Below are positions 11,257-22,308 of a DNA stretch of 64,000 bases, piece by piece. How positions within the stretch are numbered: position 1 is the first letter of the stretch; each line of letters begins with the position of its first letter. The notes beneath the pieces were generated by a model that had not been told where the DNA came from, did no database searches, and was given only the letters and a program-made list of their open reading frames with translations. The position numbers and the translations under genes are program-made. The stretch is from positions 10,363,162 to 10,427,161 of the forward strand of contig OY848918.1 in assembly GCA_963693285.1 (NCBI GenBank), in the 5' to 3' direction. The DNA comes from Xestospongia muta (lineage: Eukaryota > Porifera > Demospongiae > Haplosclerida > Petrosiidae).

Positions 11257-11704
11257 TACTTTTCTATTGTGTGCATACAATACAAACATGTTATAAGTTA
11301 ATAAATTAATAAAACCCCTCCTACCAATTAAGATATTGATTGTTTTCCAAATTTTTAATTTTGCCAAACGTTTTTGAAATGAAAATACTTGATATTAGCA
11401 TCAATAATCATTTTCAAAATCATTATTAGTGATATAACAAAATACATACTAAGTGTGCATATTGTATAGTCATGATGTGTATACTTCTATTTGTGTCCTC
11501 TTGTTAGCAGTCCTTCTCATAAAGGAGACTTTTATTATCAAACCATTTCCCATTAGAATGTATTAGATGATATAATTGCTACATCTGTAGAATAATAACA
11601 GTAAATTTTAAGAAGTAGCAAACAATAATTTTATAACTAGAACAACACACCATATATTGTCATCATACTATAATATATGGTCACTAATTATCTCTACATT
11701 ATAG
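11257..11704 (+). other. C2-type 3' flank (module F2b)
   Basis: No gene. The flank starts ATACTTTTCTATTGTGTGC and is the same as after FL4 (17452-17728), and partly as after FL16. It contains AATAAATTAATAAAAC at about 11300, a likely polyadenylation signal pair for FL3. It then merges into the F2a-like sequence that precedes each USP fragment. Confidence 0.65.
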
Positions 11705-13962
11705 AATTACAAGATAGTCTTTCTGCTACTCAAGATACATTAAGTGCTGTCTATGCCGATCCATCAATGAACAAGACAGCATATCATCATGCTGTACTAG
11801 TTCATCAAGGACAAGCTTCAGGTGGTCATTACTATCCACAAGTAAGGAAGAAAAGAGAGAATGAAACAATGGCTGCTGTCAATGAAACAGAACCTTTGGA
11901 AGAGTCAAAAGAAGCTATGCAGGAGAGTTCAGATAAGAGTGAATTAACTGCTGGTGGTCAGAAAGAGAAACAAGAAGATGGAGGGAATCAAGATGGTGTA
12001 AAGGAGGAAAGAAGAAATGAAGGTAGAACACACTGGTCCATCAGGTTCTGAAACTGTTGAGAAACACCCAGTCACTTCCACTGATAGTCTATTAATGACT
12101 TCACAGACCAGTCAGTCCGGTTTAGAAGCTGGTCAAACTAGTATGGCAGGGTTATTGGATTCAGAGGTGTCGCTTAAGTTCAATGATGTCAGTGTCATTG
12201 AAGTCAATTGAAAAGAAGTAGAGAGAATCATTTGGTAGTAACAACTACCATAAAAGTAATTTCAGTTCTAATACAAGTGCTTATTGTCTTGTATATATCA
12301 GTGCTGAAGCTCATGAACAATGGGAAGGAAGTGATGAATGAATGGATGGATGAATGAATGGATGGATGAATGGAATGATGGATTGATAGATGAATGGATG
12401 GATGTATGAATTAAATGGATGAATTAATGGATAGATGAATAAACAGACAAACAGATAGAATCACAAAGATTTCTAATATGACAATATTTTTTTTATAAAT
12501 TTCTGGTCAGACATTGACACCCTCCCTTCAGAAGTATGTAGAAGACAGTAACAAGGCCTTTGATAATGAAGTTATGGTTTATAACCTCAAAAACAGAGAG
12601 GTCAGAGTAAAGGAAAAGAGCTTATCAAACCAGTTAAATCAGTCCGTTTTGTTCCACCTGGTACCACTCTACCTGGCACAGCATCCAATAACTCTGAAAT
12701 GATAGTATTAGCCTCTGACACCAAACGAGCTCGTGCTGAAAGCCCTCCACCAGAAGATATGGAGGTAATGTAGAACTGATTTCATTATGTTTGACCTGAT
12801 CATAACTGCATGGGCATTAAGTAATACTCCACTATGTATTCCCATATATAAAATATAAGTGATATCTTTACATTGTTAGTAGTTGTATTAACAGGTAAGT
12901 ATTGTCACTAGATGTTATTTGTGTATTAAAATAGTGATAATGTCATTAATGATTTACATGGTCATGGATTGACTTAGCATTGTCAATATTGGCTCAATTA
13001 TTTCACTTTCTGACTAATATTCTGTACCTAGTAATTGTACCTTTGTAATATTTTACTATTTAAATTATGTTGTTTTTTTCTGTCATTCAGATTGATCTGG
13101 ACAATCTACCTCCAATTGATCCTCTTCTTCAAGCTCAATTTGAAGCAAAAATGGCTCAAAAATTACGACAATTATCAATGGAACTACCTGATTCCATCAT
13201 AGAACCTAGACTACTTACTGAATTTCATTATGCTAGTATCTGTCAGTCAAGTGAAACTGTACGACAAGCTATGTTATTGTCACTAGTGATCAGTGAAGCT
13301 GAAAAAGATGACAAGTAAAAATAAATATATATGAAATTTATAAATGATACTGTAAATTAGTATACAGTCAATTTTATGATAATTAGTTGAGGGGATGTCT
13401 TTTAATTTGTTACAGTTTTTCATTGTCACGTCTGGCAAAGAAGGAACTGCTCACTATTTACAAGAATATACATATCTATGATGAACTGAAAGTAAATAAT
13501 GAATGGACAGATGGATAGATGGATGGATGGATGGATGGATGGATAGACATGAGGACTGACAGCTAGATGCATAGAGAGACACCTGGTCATACAGACATAC
13601 AGACAGACAAATAGGAGAACGTAATATTAGTGACTATTTCTTTCTTGTAGCTTGTCCGACGACTCTATTACATGTTCTGTAGTGCTTGTTATCATTGTGT
13701 CCCAGCTGTCATTGAAGTGAAGAAAGACAAGTTAGTTCTGACTCCTCACATGAACTATTAATTACATGTAATATATAGTTGCTGTATAGCTTTGGCTAAT
13801 GCTGTTCAGTCATTTGCTCTGAATGCTCAAATCTGTCAACTATCTAACCAGAACTTTTCCCTGGAACCTAAAGTACTAGGAGAATTTAGAGCTAGAACTT
13901 TATTAGTAAGTGGGACTGTCTACATATACATTATGTACAGCTCAGAACTGGAACATCATGTA

Positions 13963-14105
13963 GTATAACTAGTATAACTAATATGACTATATGACTAGTA
14001 TAACTAGTATGACTAGTATGACTAGAACAACTAGTATAACTAGTATGGCTAGTATGATTAATATGACTAGTATGACTAGTATGACTAGTATAACTAGTAT
14101 CATTG
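13963..14105. repeat. 9-base minisatellite (ACTAGTATG) in USP copy B
   Basis: An expanded version of the repeat in copy A intron 6, with ACTAGTATG and ACTAGTATA units. Its reverse complement gives a meaningless Ser/Thr/His-rich open frame. Confidence 0.8.
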
Positions 14106-14272
14106 ACTGGCAGGTAAAGCATGTGGCCATTTTCAATAGTGTGATACACAACACACCCATAAGTATTATTATTATTATTATTATTAAAAAAATTTAAGAC
14201 CTGCGAAAATTTTGAAATCATACAAACCACGAAAATTTATACCCACGGAAATTTCAACGTCTACGGTATTTG
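14106..14272. other. Sequence present in USP copy B but not in copy A
   Basis: Copy B carries an extra stretch after the 9-base repeats that has no counterpart in copy A. It includes a (ATT)n run at about 14163-14183 and a segment with spaced CGAAAATT / CGAAAATTTA / CGGAAATTTC phrases. It may be the end of an inserted element or a local expansion. No clear terminal repeats or target duplication were found. Confidence 0.4.
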
Positions 14273-14809
14273 TCCATTCATCAATCCATTTAAGTGTTCC
14301 TCCATCCATCCACCCAATCATCCATCTATCCATACATTTAACCAGTCATCCATCTATCCATTCATCTGTTCATTTTAATATGAATAATTGTATTTACTAT
14401 TTTAAGGCACATACATTAGATAATGTTTTGTTGTTATAGGAGGTGAGCTAACTAGGTACAACTGCCTTCAATGCTGGTGAAATCAGTACAAGTCTTTTTA
14501 TTGGCAATGAATACATTGTTCCAAGTTTAAAGGCATTCACACAACATATCTTTCTAGGAGATAATCCCCATTTTAGAGAAAGTGAGAAAAGAATGGTGTC
14601 AATATTTGGATCAGAGTTCTCTTACTGAAGGTATGACAAATCATAGCTTACAGTATAATGCTATAAAATAAATATTCTTCACATCACAAAGTATAATACA
14701 TTAAAGTACTTGTTTTTGTTATTCTTCCTGATTAATGACAACATTGTAGTTGTATAGTAATACTATAGTAATATATACTTATATAATAATAATATATATA
14801 TTATATATA

Positions 14810-14840
<31 letters not shown>

Positions 14841-15278
14841 GATATAGTAATGCTATAGTAGTAAAGTAATACTGAATATGTATAAAAATACAAGTGAAGA
14901 TACTTACATGTATGTGTGTGAAACCAAAGTTACTAATAAGCAATCAACTGTATGTACACAATATGTAAGAGAATGTAAGTAGTGACTATGTCTATGAAGT
15001 ATGGAATAGTCAAAAATAACACATACAAAGTAGGTTAGGTTTATTAAACTTGGTATAATAATTTAATATAATATTATTTATAACTAGATGACTCTGATAA
15101 GCTAGCCGATTTATTGGTGAAGATTGTAGAAGACTATTCTAAGGCTCCAGACATAAAGGTTCCTGAACTACCTACAACCTTTGATACCCAACGTTTAGCA
15201 GCTCAGTTCACTAACACATTCAGAATGTTGTCTGAACAGCTGTCTTCTCTCCAGTTGGTACAACTTCCTCATTTTTAG

Positions 15279-16049
15279 TGTATAATTGTTTTAGGGAGAT
15301 CACTGTTATGATAATATTGTTCCTATTGTTCTTAATTTATTTCTAATAGGCATTGTCCTTTCTTGTTTTGTGAGGCAACAGTTTTTACTGTATAATTATT
15401 ATCTAGTATTTCCTTTGTTTTGATTTTGTCATGTTTTTAAATTAAATTGTGAATACTTCTGATAATTTGTTTAATAACTAATTGATTGACATTAATATTA
15501 AACCATTTGTAATGGACTTTTTAAGAGTCTTATCCACCTTCTTCTAGCTCTTTAACTTGAATTGTGTCAAGTCCTATAGCAATGTAATCACTAGAACTAT
15601 AATCTGAAATACCTTTTTGAATTATGCTAAGAGATTCAGTCCTTTTAACTCACTATAAGTAAATCCTTAAAACAAAAATAAAGCATATATCCTGATAGTG
15701 GTAATAAATATATGGTCAACTGGATTCTTATTTTGGGATGTATATTATGTTGATATTCATTTTAAAACTAATTAATATTAATTTTTGTCTTTTGGTGGTT
15801 TATTCATATTATAATTGTGGTTTGTCTGGTCACATTTCCTTTTTAAACAACCACAAAATTGTTATAGCACAAAGATTTCCGACTTGTACTAGCAATGGGG
15901 TCAAGTCAACATCCTTTTTAATATTTCCTGGTGTACTTTAGGGTAAATATTGTGTATGCTGATATAACTCTATATAGATTGAAGTCTTTAGTGTTTCATT
16001 AAGGATATGGATTTACAATTTCAGATCAATTGCTTTTTCAATTTGGTAG
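15279..16049 (+). other. Spacer between USP copy B and the FL4 promoter
   Basis: No gene. It is the duplicate of 3945-4705 with scattered small insertions and substitutions. Confidence 0.65.
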
Positions 16050-16056
16050 TATAAAT
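16050..16056 (+). promoter_or_regulatory. TATA box of FL4
   Basis: TATAAAT in the same context as the FL1 promoter, 78 bases before the ATG at 16128. Confidence 0.5.
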
Positions 16057-16127
16057 TTGAGGCTCAATGTTACTGTTTTGGCATCTTAATCTTCTTACTA
16101 GAAGCACTTCACGATAACACTCTTAAG

Positions 16128-17451
16128 ATGGTATGTTTCTACACTATAACTCTAGTGGTTGTTATATATTGCTAGTGTCACTTTTACTGGTAGTGTCAGT
16201 GGTAATGATGGCTCTGATACATGTCTTTCTACCTCTTCTCTCAAATTTATCGAACAAGCTCTAGCTAATATTAGCAATCAACTTGGACATGTTGGAAGTA
16301 GAGATCCATCTGATGTTGGAGGGTCTCTTACTGGTGTTACAAGTCTCCTTCAGCTGTCTCTGTTAAGGGAATTACTAGGTGAGTATAAGAAGAGATCACC
16401 TTCAGACAAACAACAAGGACTAGCTATCTTGAGTCGTATCGAGCTGTTACTGAACACCTCCATTCAAGATCTAACTAGCAGTCTGAATACTATAGAGTCT
16501 CTCCTACAAGGATAACCTTCAGATATAACTTCACTGCAGAAACATGTTAATAGTCTGTCATCAAACATTAAGGTTATCAAATCAAACACTGACTTGTTAT
16601 TAAGACATGGCAACATAGCTCACAGTACTCTGACATCTATTGATGACAAACTAGATGATGATAGCGATGAGTATACACCTTCTCCTTTACTTCATTCATG
16701 TGAGGAGATCAAAAGTAAATGGCCAAGTAGTCCTTCAGACTATTACATTATAGCTGATAGTCATGGGCATGCTCGTCATGTGTACTGTTATATGGAGGAG
16801 TTGTGTAATTCCACAGGAGGTTGGATGAGGGTAGCTTATCTTAACATGACAGATAGCAGTGAGAAATGTCCTGAAGGATTTAGACTGTATAGTGAAAATG
16901 GTGTTCGAGCATGTGGTCGACCAGTTAGTAGTGGAGGTAGCTGTGTAGGAATAACATTTCCATCAAGGAACATTGAGTACTGTCAAGTGTGTGGCAAAGT
17001 TATTGGATATCAATTTGGATCTCCTGATGGTACAGTTGGTAATGATATTAATGGATATTATATAGATGGTATTAGTCTGACACATGATAGTCCTCGAAAA
17101 CACATCTGGAGTTTTATATCTGGACCATATGAAAACCATCATGCAAGCCACTGTCCCTGTGGTACTGTTGGTCAATGGAATGCTTCATCATTCGTTGGTA
17201 CTGACTATTACTGTGAGTCTGGTAATCCTACAACTGGTTGGGCCCCTAAACTTTATACTAATGATCTCCTCTGGGATGGCCAAGGCTGTGGTTACATTGA
17301 AGGACCTTGCTGTAACCGATCCAATTTACCTTGGTTTCATAAGCAACTGGGGTACTTTACAACTGATTCCATTGAAATGAGGTTATGTTGTGATGGAGCT
17401 ACACATAATGAAGATGTTCCCTTTAATTTGGTGGAGATTTATGTCAAATGA
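16128..17451 (+). pseudogene. FL4: type A stalk + C2 domain, broken
   Basis: A full-length A-C2 gene with two lesions. Four extra bases in the signal peptide (GTTGTTATATATTGCTAG against GTTGTTATTGCTAG in FL1) shift the frame to a stop. A TAA at 16513 replaces the CTA of LLQGLPSD. Both flanking frames otherwise read normally: the stalk at 16159-16515 and the domain at 16594-17451. The upstream half matches FL1 at an offset of about 11.3 kb. From the core onward it matches FL3 at an offset of exactly 6195 at the stop codon. It is therefore a chimera with a junction inside the conserved core. One Cys is new: the usual IEYSQVCG reads IEYCQVCG. Confidence 0.88.
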
Positions 17452-17728
17452 TACTTTTCTATTGTGTGCATACAATACAAATATGTTATAAGTTAATAAA
17501 TTAATAAAACCCCTCCTACCAATTAAGATATTGATTGTTTTCCAAATTTTTAATTTTGCCAAACGTTTTTGAAATGAAAATACTTGATATTAGCATCAAT
17601 AATCATTTTCAAAATCATTATTAGTGATATAACAAAATACATACTAAGTGTGCATATTGTATAGTCATGATGTGTATACTTCTATTTGTGTCCTCTTGTT
17701 AGCAGTCCTTCTCATAAAGGAGACTTTT
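17452..17728 (+). other. F2b flank truncated by fusion to FL5
   Basis: Identical in layout to the flank after FL3 up to GGAGACTTTTA at about 17728. There it switches abruptly to stalk-coding sequence (AGGTTATCAAATCAAAC). In FL3 the flank instead continues TTATCAAACC. TTA and ATCAAA are present on both sides, so microhomology may have guided the join. Confidence 0.7.
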
Positions 17729-18613
17729 AAGGTTATCAAATCAAACACTGACTTGTTATTAAGACATGGCAACATAACTCACATTACTCTGACATCTATT
17801 GATGATAAACTAGATGATGATAGCGATGAGTATACACCTTCTCCTTTACTTCATTCATGTGAGGAGATCAAAAGTAAATGGCCAAGCAGTCCTTCAGATT
17901 ATTACATTATAGCTGATAGTCATGGCCATGCTCGTCATGTGTACTGTTATATGAAGGAGTTGTGTAATTCCACAGGAGGTTGGATGAGGGTAACTTATCT
18001 TAACATGACAGATAGCAGTGAGAAATGTCCTGAAGGATTTAGACTGTATAGTGAAAATGGTGTTCGAGCATGTGGTCGACCAGTTAGTAGCGGAGGTAGC
18101 TGTGCAGGAATAACATTTTGATCAGGTAACATTGAGTACTCTCAAGTGTGTGGTAAACTTATTGGATATCAAGTTGGATCCCCTGATGGTGCAGTCGGTA
18201 ATGATATTAATGGATATTATATAGATGGTATTAGTCTGACACATGGTAGTCCTCGTAAACACATCTGGAGTTATATAGGAGGAGTACGTGAAAACCACTA
18301 TCCAAGTTTATGTCCTTGTGGTACTAGTGGTCCTACAAATGTTCCATCATTTGTTGGTACTTGTTATTACTGTGAAGCTGGTAATCCTAATAGCACTTGG
18401 CAGGAAGGTAAATTTTATAGTACTGATCCTCTCTGGGATGGTCAAGGTTGTGGTAGTATTGAGAAACCTTGTTGTACTCGATCTCGTATTCCATGGTTTT
18501 ATAAACAACTGGGTTATTCTACAACTGACTCCATTGAAATGAGGTTATGTTGTGATGAAGATACAAATAATGAAGATGTTCCCTTTAATTTGGTGGAGAT
18601 TTACATTAAGTGA
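17729..18613 (+). pseudogene. FL5: 5'-truncated type A + C2 gene, broken
   Basis: It begins within the A-type stalk (KVIKSNTDLLLRHGN) with no signal peptide or promoter of its own, because the upstream sequence is an FL 3' flank. The core is present. A TGA at 18119 interrupts the usual TFPSGN (TTTTGATCAGG against TTTCCATCAGG), and the frame then continues to the normal end with ISLTHGSPRKHIWSY, PSFVGTCYYCEAGN, LWDGQGCG, PWFYKQLGY and NLVEIYIK. Its loop residues, and the extra Cys in GTCYYC, differ from FL4, so it is not a simple copy of its neighbour. Confidence 0.85.
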
Positions 18614-19689
18614 AACTTGAAATCTGTTGATTTCTGATGAATTTTTGATAGCATATTAGTTATAATTGTGTAAGAAAACAAAATTGACTTACTAACTGTA
18701 TGTAATAAGTTGTTGTTTTGTTTACCCCTTATTTTGCTAAATTAATCATTTATAAAATCATTATTAGTAATATAACAAAGTACATACAAAGTGTCCACAT
18801 TGTGTAGTCATGATGTGTATACTTCTATTTGTGTCCTCTTGTTAGTCCTTGTCATAAAAGAGACTTTTATTATCAATCATTTCCTGTTAGAACATATTAG
18901 AAGTAGCATAGCTTGAGCAAGCACCATCTAGGGTTCTTATTGGTCAATTGTTGTACAAATGCATCTGTTTCTTCCAAATTATCCTAAAGACTGAAGCAAT
19001 TAATTGTGTCTATACTGTATTCCATCTAGCTTGTGCTATAAAAAGTCCTTGGTAGGAATTTGTGCTGAGTAATAAATTGTAATTTTAAATTAGGCAAACC
19101 TCTACATAAGACAATTATTATTATAATTGCTGTGACCTTTCCATTAAGTAGTATATTTTATGTTTATTATATAATGGCTATATAACAACCAAACTTTTCT
19201 AAATAATATTTCCTTGCAAATATAATTATGTATAGTGCTTCATTGAATTGCAGCTTCATATTTCTTTGGAATCTTGGTGTTTTTGAGTTAGACTGGAATA
19301 TCCTACAATAACAATAATTGACAAGATTGCTTGAGTAGTCATTGATGTTGTAATTGGGCAAGGTAAATATGTCATCATTCTTGTAAGGTGCTGTATTTCC
19401 TTGTGATGAAACTTACCTCCCCTGACACATGGCATATCATTTGTTTGAAAATGTTATGATATTTGTGGAAGTGATAGTGACATATTTTTACTATTTCATA
19501 CTTTGTTCTTAGACTCCATTCCAAACCTTACAAAACCCTAAACCACAGTGCTAAGAGTACATTGTAGTGATTTCCAGTAATAGTATATATGGATTTTGGC
19601 ACACCATAGTCCATACTGACAAAGTATTCTGTTATTAATTTTTAAATAATTGTCTTTTTAGTTCAAAAAACCTGGCAAATTCACAATCA
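18614..19689 (+). other. F2a flank and spacer with a three-copy intergenic repeat
   Basis: No gene is supported. After the F2a flank (to about 18890) comes a block with CCATCTAGGGTTCT and CTGAAGCAATTAATTGTGTC at about 18905-19130. It recurs at 34785-35010 and partly at 36895-37030. It has a TATAAAA-like site at about 19038 but no conserved open frame. Confidence 0.55.
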
Positions 19690-19943
19690 TTGTTGGTAGT
19701 GACTATTACTGTGAGTCAGGTAATTCAGGTTATGGCAGTAGATTCTTTTATAATGATCCTCTGTGGGATGGTCATCAATATGGTAGCATAGAAACTACTT
19801 GTTGTCAATGTACTGGTATATCTTAATTTTATAAGAAATTCAGTTACTCCACTACTGACAACATATAATTGAGGATCTGTCTTGATCAAGCAACATCTAA
19901 TGAAGATTGTGCTGTAGGCCATTATGAGATCTATATCAAATAG
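19690..19943 (+). pseudogene. FL6: fragment of a C1-type FL gene
   Basis: Only the last third survives: VGSDYYCESGNSGYG, LWDGHQYG (a Cys replaced by Tyr), ETTCCQCTGIS followed by a TAA where PWFNKKF should start, a second TAA after TTDNI, and the end NEDCAVGHYEIYIK with TAG at 19941. The C1-type F1 flank follows. It is an old, decayed copy, more diverged from FL1 and FL7 than they are from each other. Confidence 0.8.
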
Positions 19944-20976
19944 TTTGTGAGATGCACATAACAATAAGTGACTCTAGGCTTTGTGACTTTGTCACTGCAT
20001 ACACTTTTGTTTTTGGCTATTCTAATGTACTAATATAATACAAAAATGCTGCTATCTTATAACAATGTCTTATGTTTGATTTACTAATGGACATGAGAAC
20101 GTATACATAATCAACCACAAAATGGCAGTGGTTACAATCTTTTTTTTGAATTGTAATACAAGATGTTTAATTAATTATGTGGGACTTACAATAATATTAC
20201 CATAGAGTAAACTTTTCTATGATGTGAAATTATATTTTACAAATAGAATGACTTAAATTCTTTCTCAGCTAAACCAAAGTAGAACCCTTGACTTTCTGAG
20301 CCGAATAAATTTCTTACTACAACTGACCTTGGTCTTAACTCTTGGTCAGATAAAGACTAATTAATATATTTGTTAGAACTACACAATGTTAATGTATAGG
20401 ATGTTCAATGGCCAACTCTATAAAATTCTGTTGTCATGTCTTTGTACATACCTTAAGTTCACTGTTACTTAATTTTAGTGACTGTCCTAATAAATGATAA
20501 ATGTTTATGCACTAAAACCAGCTTTGTTTTGGAATTATTCAAAGTCATATCCACCTTCTTCTAATGTAATTTTTAATGTCAATGTGTAAGGTTTAAATAA
20601 TAATCACTATTATAAACATCTTATTATAATTTTTTGAATTATACACTTGTTTAAGAGAGATTCAGTTGTCTATAAGTCAGTTAACTTAAATCCTGACTTT
20701 TTATTAATATTAAAATACCATTTTAACAAGTGTGACTTCCTCTGAATAGTGATAGTGTTGACTGTCAATACTACTTGATGTGATAGATATTGTCCAGTAT
20801 TATAACCTTCCCATCATAAGATAGACTCCTACGTACCAGCTGTCACTCACCATCTGTTAACCTTCCTTGACATACATTGGAATGTTATGATTTGCTTAAT
20901 AAATTTATTTTTTATTGGCTCAAAAACCACAACTTAAGTCTTTGCATTTGAAACTCTTCACGATAGCACTCTTAAG
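19944..20976 (+). other. F1 flank and upstream region of FL7
   Basis: No gene. The first part is the C1 flank. From about 20270 it is the upstream block also seen at 8040-8800 and 35600-35900. No clear TATA box is visible before FL7; the nearest AT-rich stretch is TTAATAAATTTATTTTTTATT at about 20898. Confidence 0.55.
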
Positions 20977-22308
20977 ATGGTATATTTCTATGCTATAATT
21001 CTACTGGCTGTTATTGCTAGTGTCTCTGCTAGCTCTACCAGTGGTTATGATGGCTCTGATACATTTCTTTCTACCTCTTCTCTCAAATTTATTGAACAAG
21101 CTCTAGCTAATATTAGCAATCAACTTGGACGTGTTGGAACTAGAGATCCCTCTGACATTGGAGAGTCTCTTACTGGTGTTACAAGTCTCCTTCAGCTGTC
21201 TCTGTTGAGGAAGTTACTAGGTGAGTATAAGAAGGGATCACCTTCAGACAAACAACAAGGACCAGCTATCTTGAGTAATATTGAACTATTACTAAACACC
21301 TCCATTCAAGATCTAACTAGCAGACTGAACACTATAGAGTCTCTCCTACAGGGACTACCTTCAGATATAATTTCCCTACAGAAACAAGTTAATAGTCTGT
21401 CATCAAACATTAAGAGTACCAAGTCAAACACTGACCTGTTATTAAGACATAGCAATATAACTCACAATACTCTGACATCTATTAATGATAAACTAGATGA
21501 TGATAGTGATGAGTATACACCTTCTCCTTTACTTCACTCATGTGAGGAGATCAAAAGTAAATGGCCAAGCAGTCCTTCAGACTATTACATCATAGCTGAT
21601 AATCATGGGCATGCTCGTCATGTGTACTGTTATATGGAGGAGTTGTGTAATTCCACAGGAGGTTGGATGAGGGTAGCTTATCTTAATATGACAGATAGCA
21701 GTGAGAAATGTCCTGATGGATTTAGACTGTATAATGAAAGTGGTGTTCGAGCATGTGGTCGACCAGTTAGTAGTGGAGGTAGCTGTGCAGAAATAACATT
21801 TCCATCAGGTAACATTGAGTACTCTCAAGTGTGTGGTAAAGTTATAGGATATCAAGTTGGGGCCTCTGATGGAACAGACATTAAAACAAACAATATTAAC
21901 TCACGATCATTTTATGCTGATGGAGTTACTTTAACTCATGGTAATCCTCGTAGCCATATTTGGACTTTTATAGTCGGTCAAGCAGAAAATCTAGACTTTA
22001 ATCGTTGTCCCTGTGGTACACCAAATCCCCTAACATCACCATCATTTGTTGGCAGAGACTATTTCTGTGAGTCTGGTAATCTTGATTCCTATTTTACACG
22101 TGGTATATTTTATCCAAATGATTCACTGTGGGATGGTTATCAATGTGGTAGCAGAGAAACTGCCTGTTGTCAACGTACTGGTATACCTTGGTTTAATAAG
22201 AAATTCAATTACTCCACTACTGACAACATAGAGATGAGTATTTGTCTTGATGAACGTACATCTGATGAAGATTGTGCTGTTGGCCAGTATGAGATTTATA
22301 TCAAATAG
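20977..22308 (+). CDS. FL7: secreted fibrinogen-like protein, type A stalk + C1 domain
   Basis: An intact single-exon gene of 443 residues and the best full-length A-C1 reference. The signal peptide is about 1-19 (hydrophobic YAIILLAVIASVSA). The stalk at 30-185 has alternating hydrophobic positions (SLKFIEQALANISNQL; SLQKQVNSLSSNIKS) typical of coiled coil. The domain at 188-443 has 15 Cys (189, 218, 224, 245, 260, 270, 286, 344, 346, 364, 390, 397, 398, 423, 433). Motifs are GGWMRVAYLNMTD (228-240), CGRPVSSGGSC, DGVTLTHGNPRSHIWTF, PSFVGRDYFCESGN, LWDGYQCG, ACCQRTGIPWF, and EDCAVGQYEIYIK at the end. There are several sequons. The domain start (CEEIK, YYIIAD, VYC, GGW) follows fibrinogen-related domain order, but the C-terminal part is its own type. 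Function is unknown; an FREP- or ficolin-like secreted oligomer is inferred from stalk plus domain. Confidence 0.92.
   Translation: MVYFYAIILLAVIASVSASSTSGYDGSDTFLSTSSLKFIEQALANISNQLGRVGTRDPSDIGESLTGVTSLLQLSLLRKLLGEYKKGSPSDKQQGPAILSNIELLLNTSIQDLTSRLNTIESLLQGLPSDIISLQKQVNSLSSNIKSTKSNTDLLLRHSNITHNTLTSINDKLDDDSDEYTPSPLLHSCEEIKSKWPSSPSDYYIIADNHGHARHVYCYMEELCNSTGGWMRVAYLNMTDSSEKCPDGFRLYNESGVRACGRPVSSGGSCAEITFPSGNIEYSQVCGKVIGYQVGASDGTDIKTNNINSRSFYADGVTLTHGNPRSHIWTFIVGQAENLDFNRCPCGTPNPLTSPSFVGRDYFCESGNLDSYFTRGIFYPNDSLWDGYQCGSRETACCQRTGIPWFNKKFNYSTTDNIEMSICLDERTSDEDCAVGQYEIYIK

Larger units (their letters stand above)
11705..15278 (+). pseudogene. USP25/28-like deubiquitinase, 3' half, copy B (broken)
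   Basis: The same eight-exon layout as copy A, shifted about 11.2-11.3 kb. Exon 1 still reads HAVLVHQGQASGGHY but then PQV instead of WAYV, losing part of the catalytic-His motif. Defects seen: a frameshift near 12010-12050 in exon 1, TGA at about 12209, one lost A in the lysine-rich part of exon 2 (near 12590), CAA to TAA in the first codons of exon 7 (GAGGTGAGCTAA near 14445), and an extra C near 14568. The third exon (about 13093-13316) and the last exon (to TAG at 15276) keep their reading frames. LKFNDVSV retains the Asp of the motif, unlike copy A. This is a decayed segmental duplicate. Confidence 0.8.
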
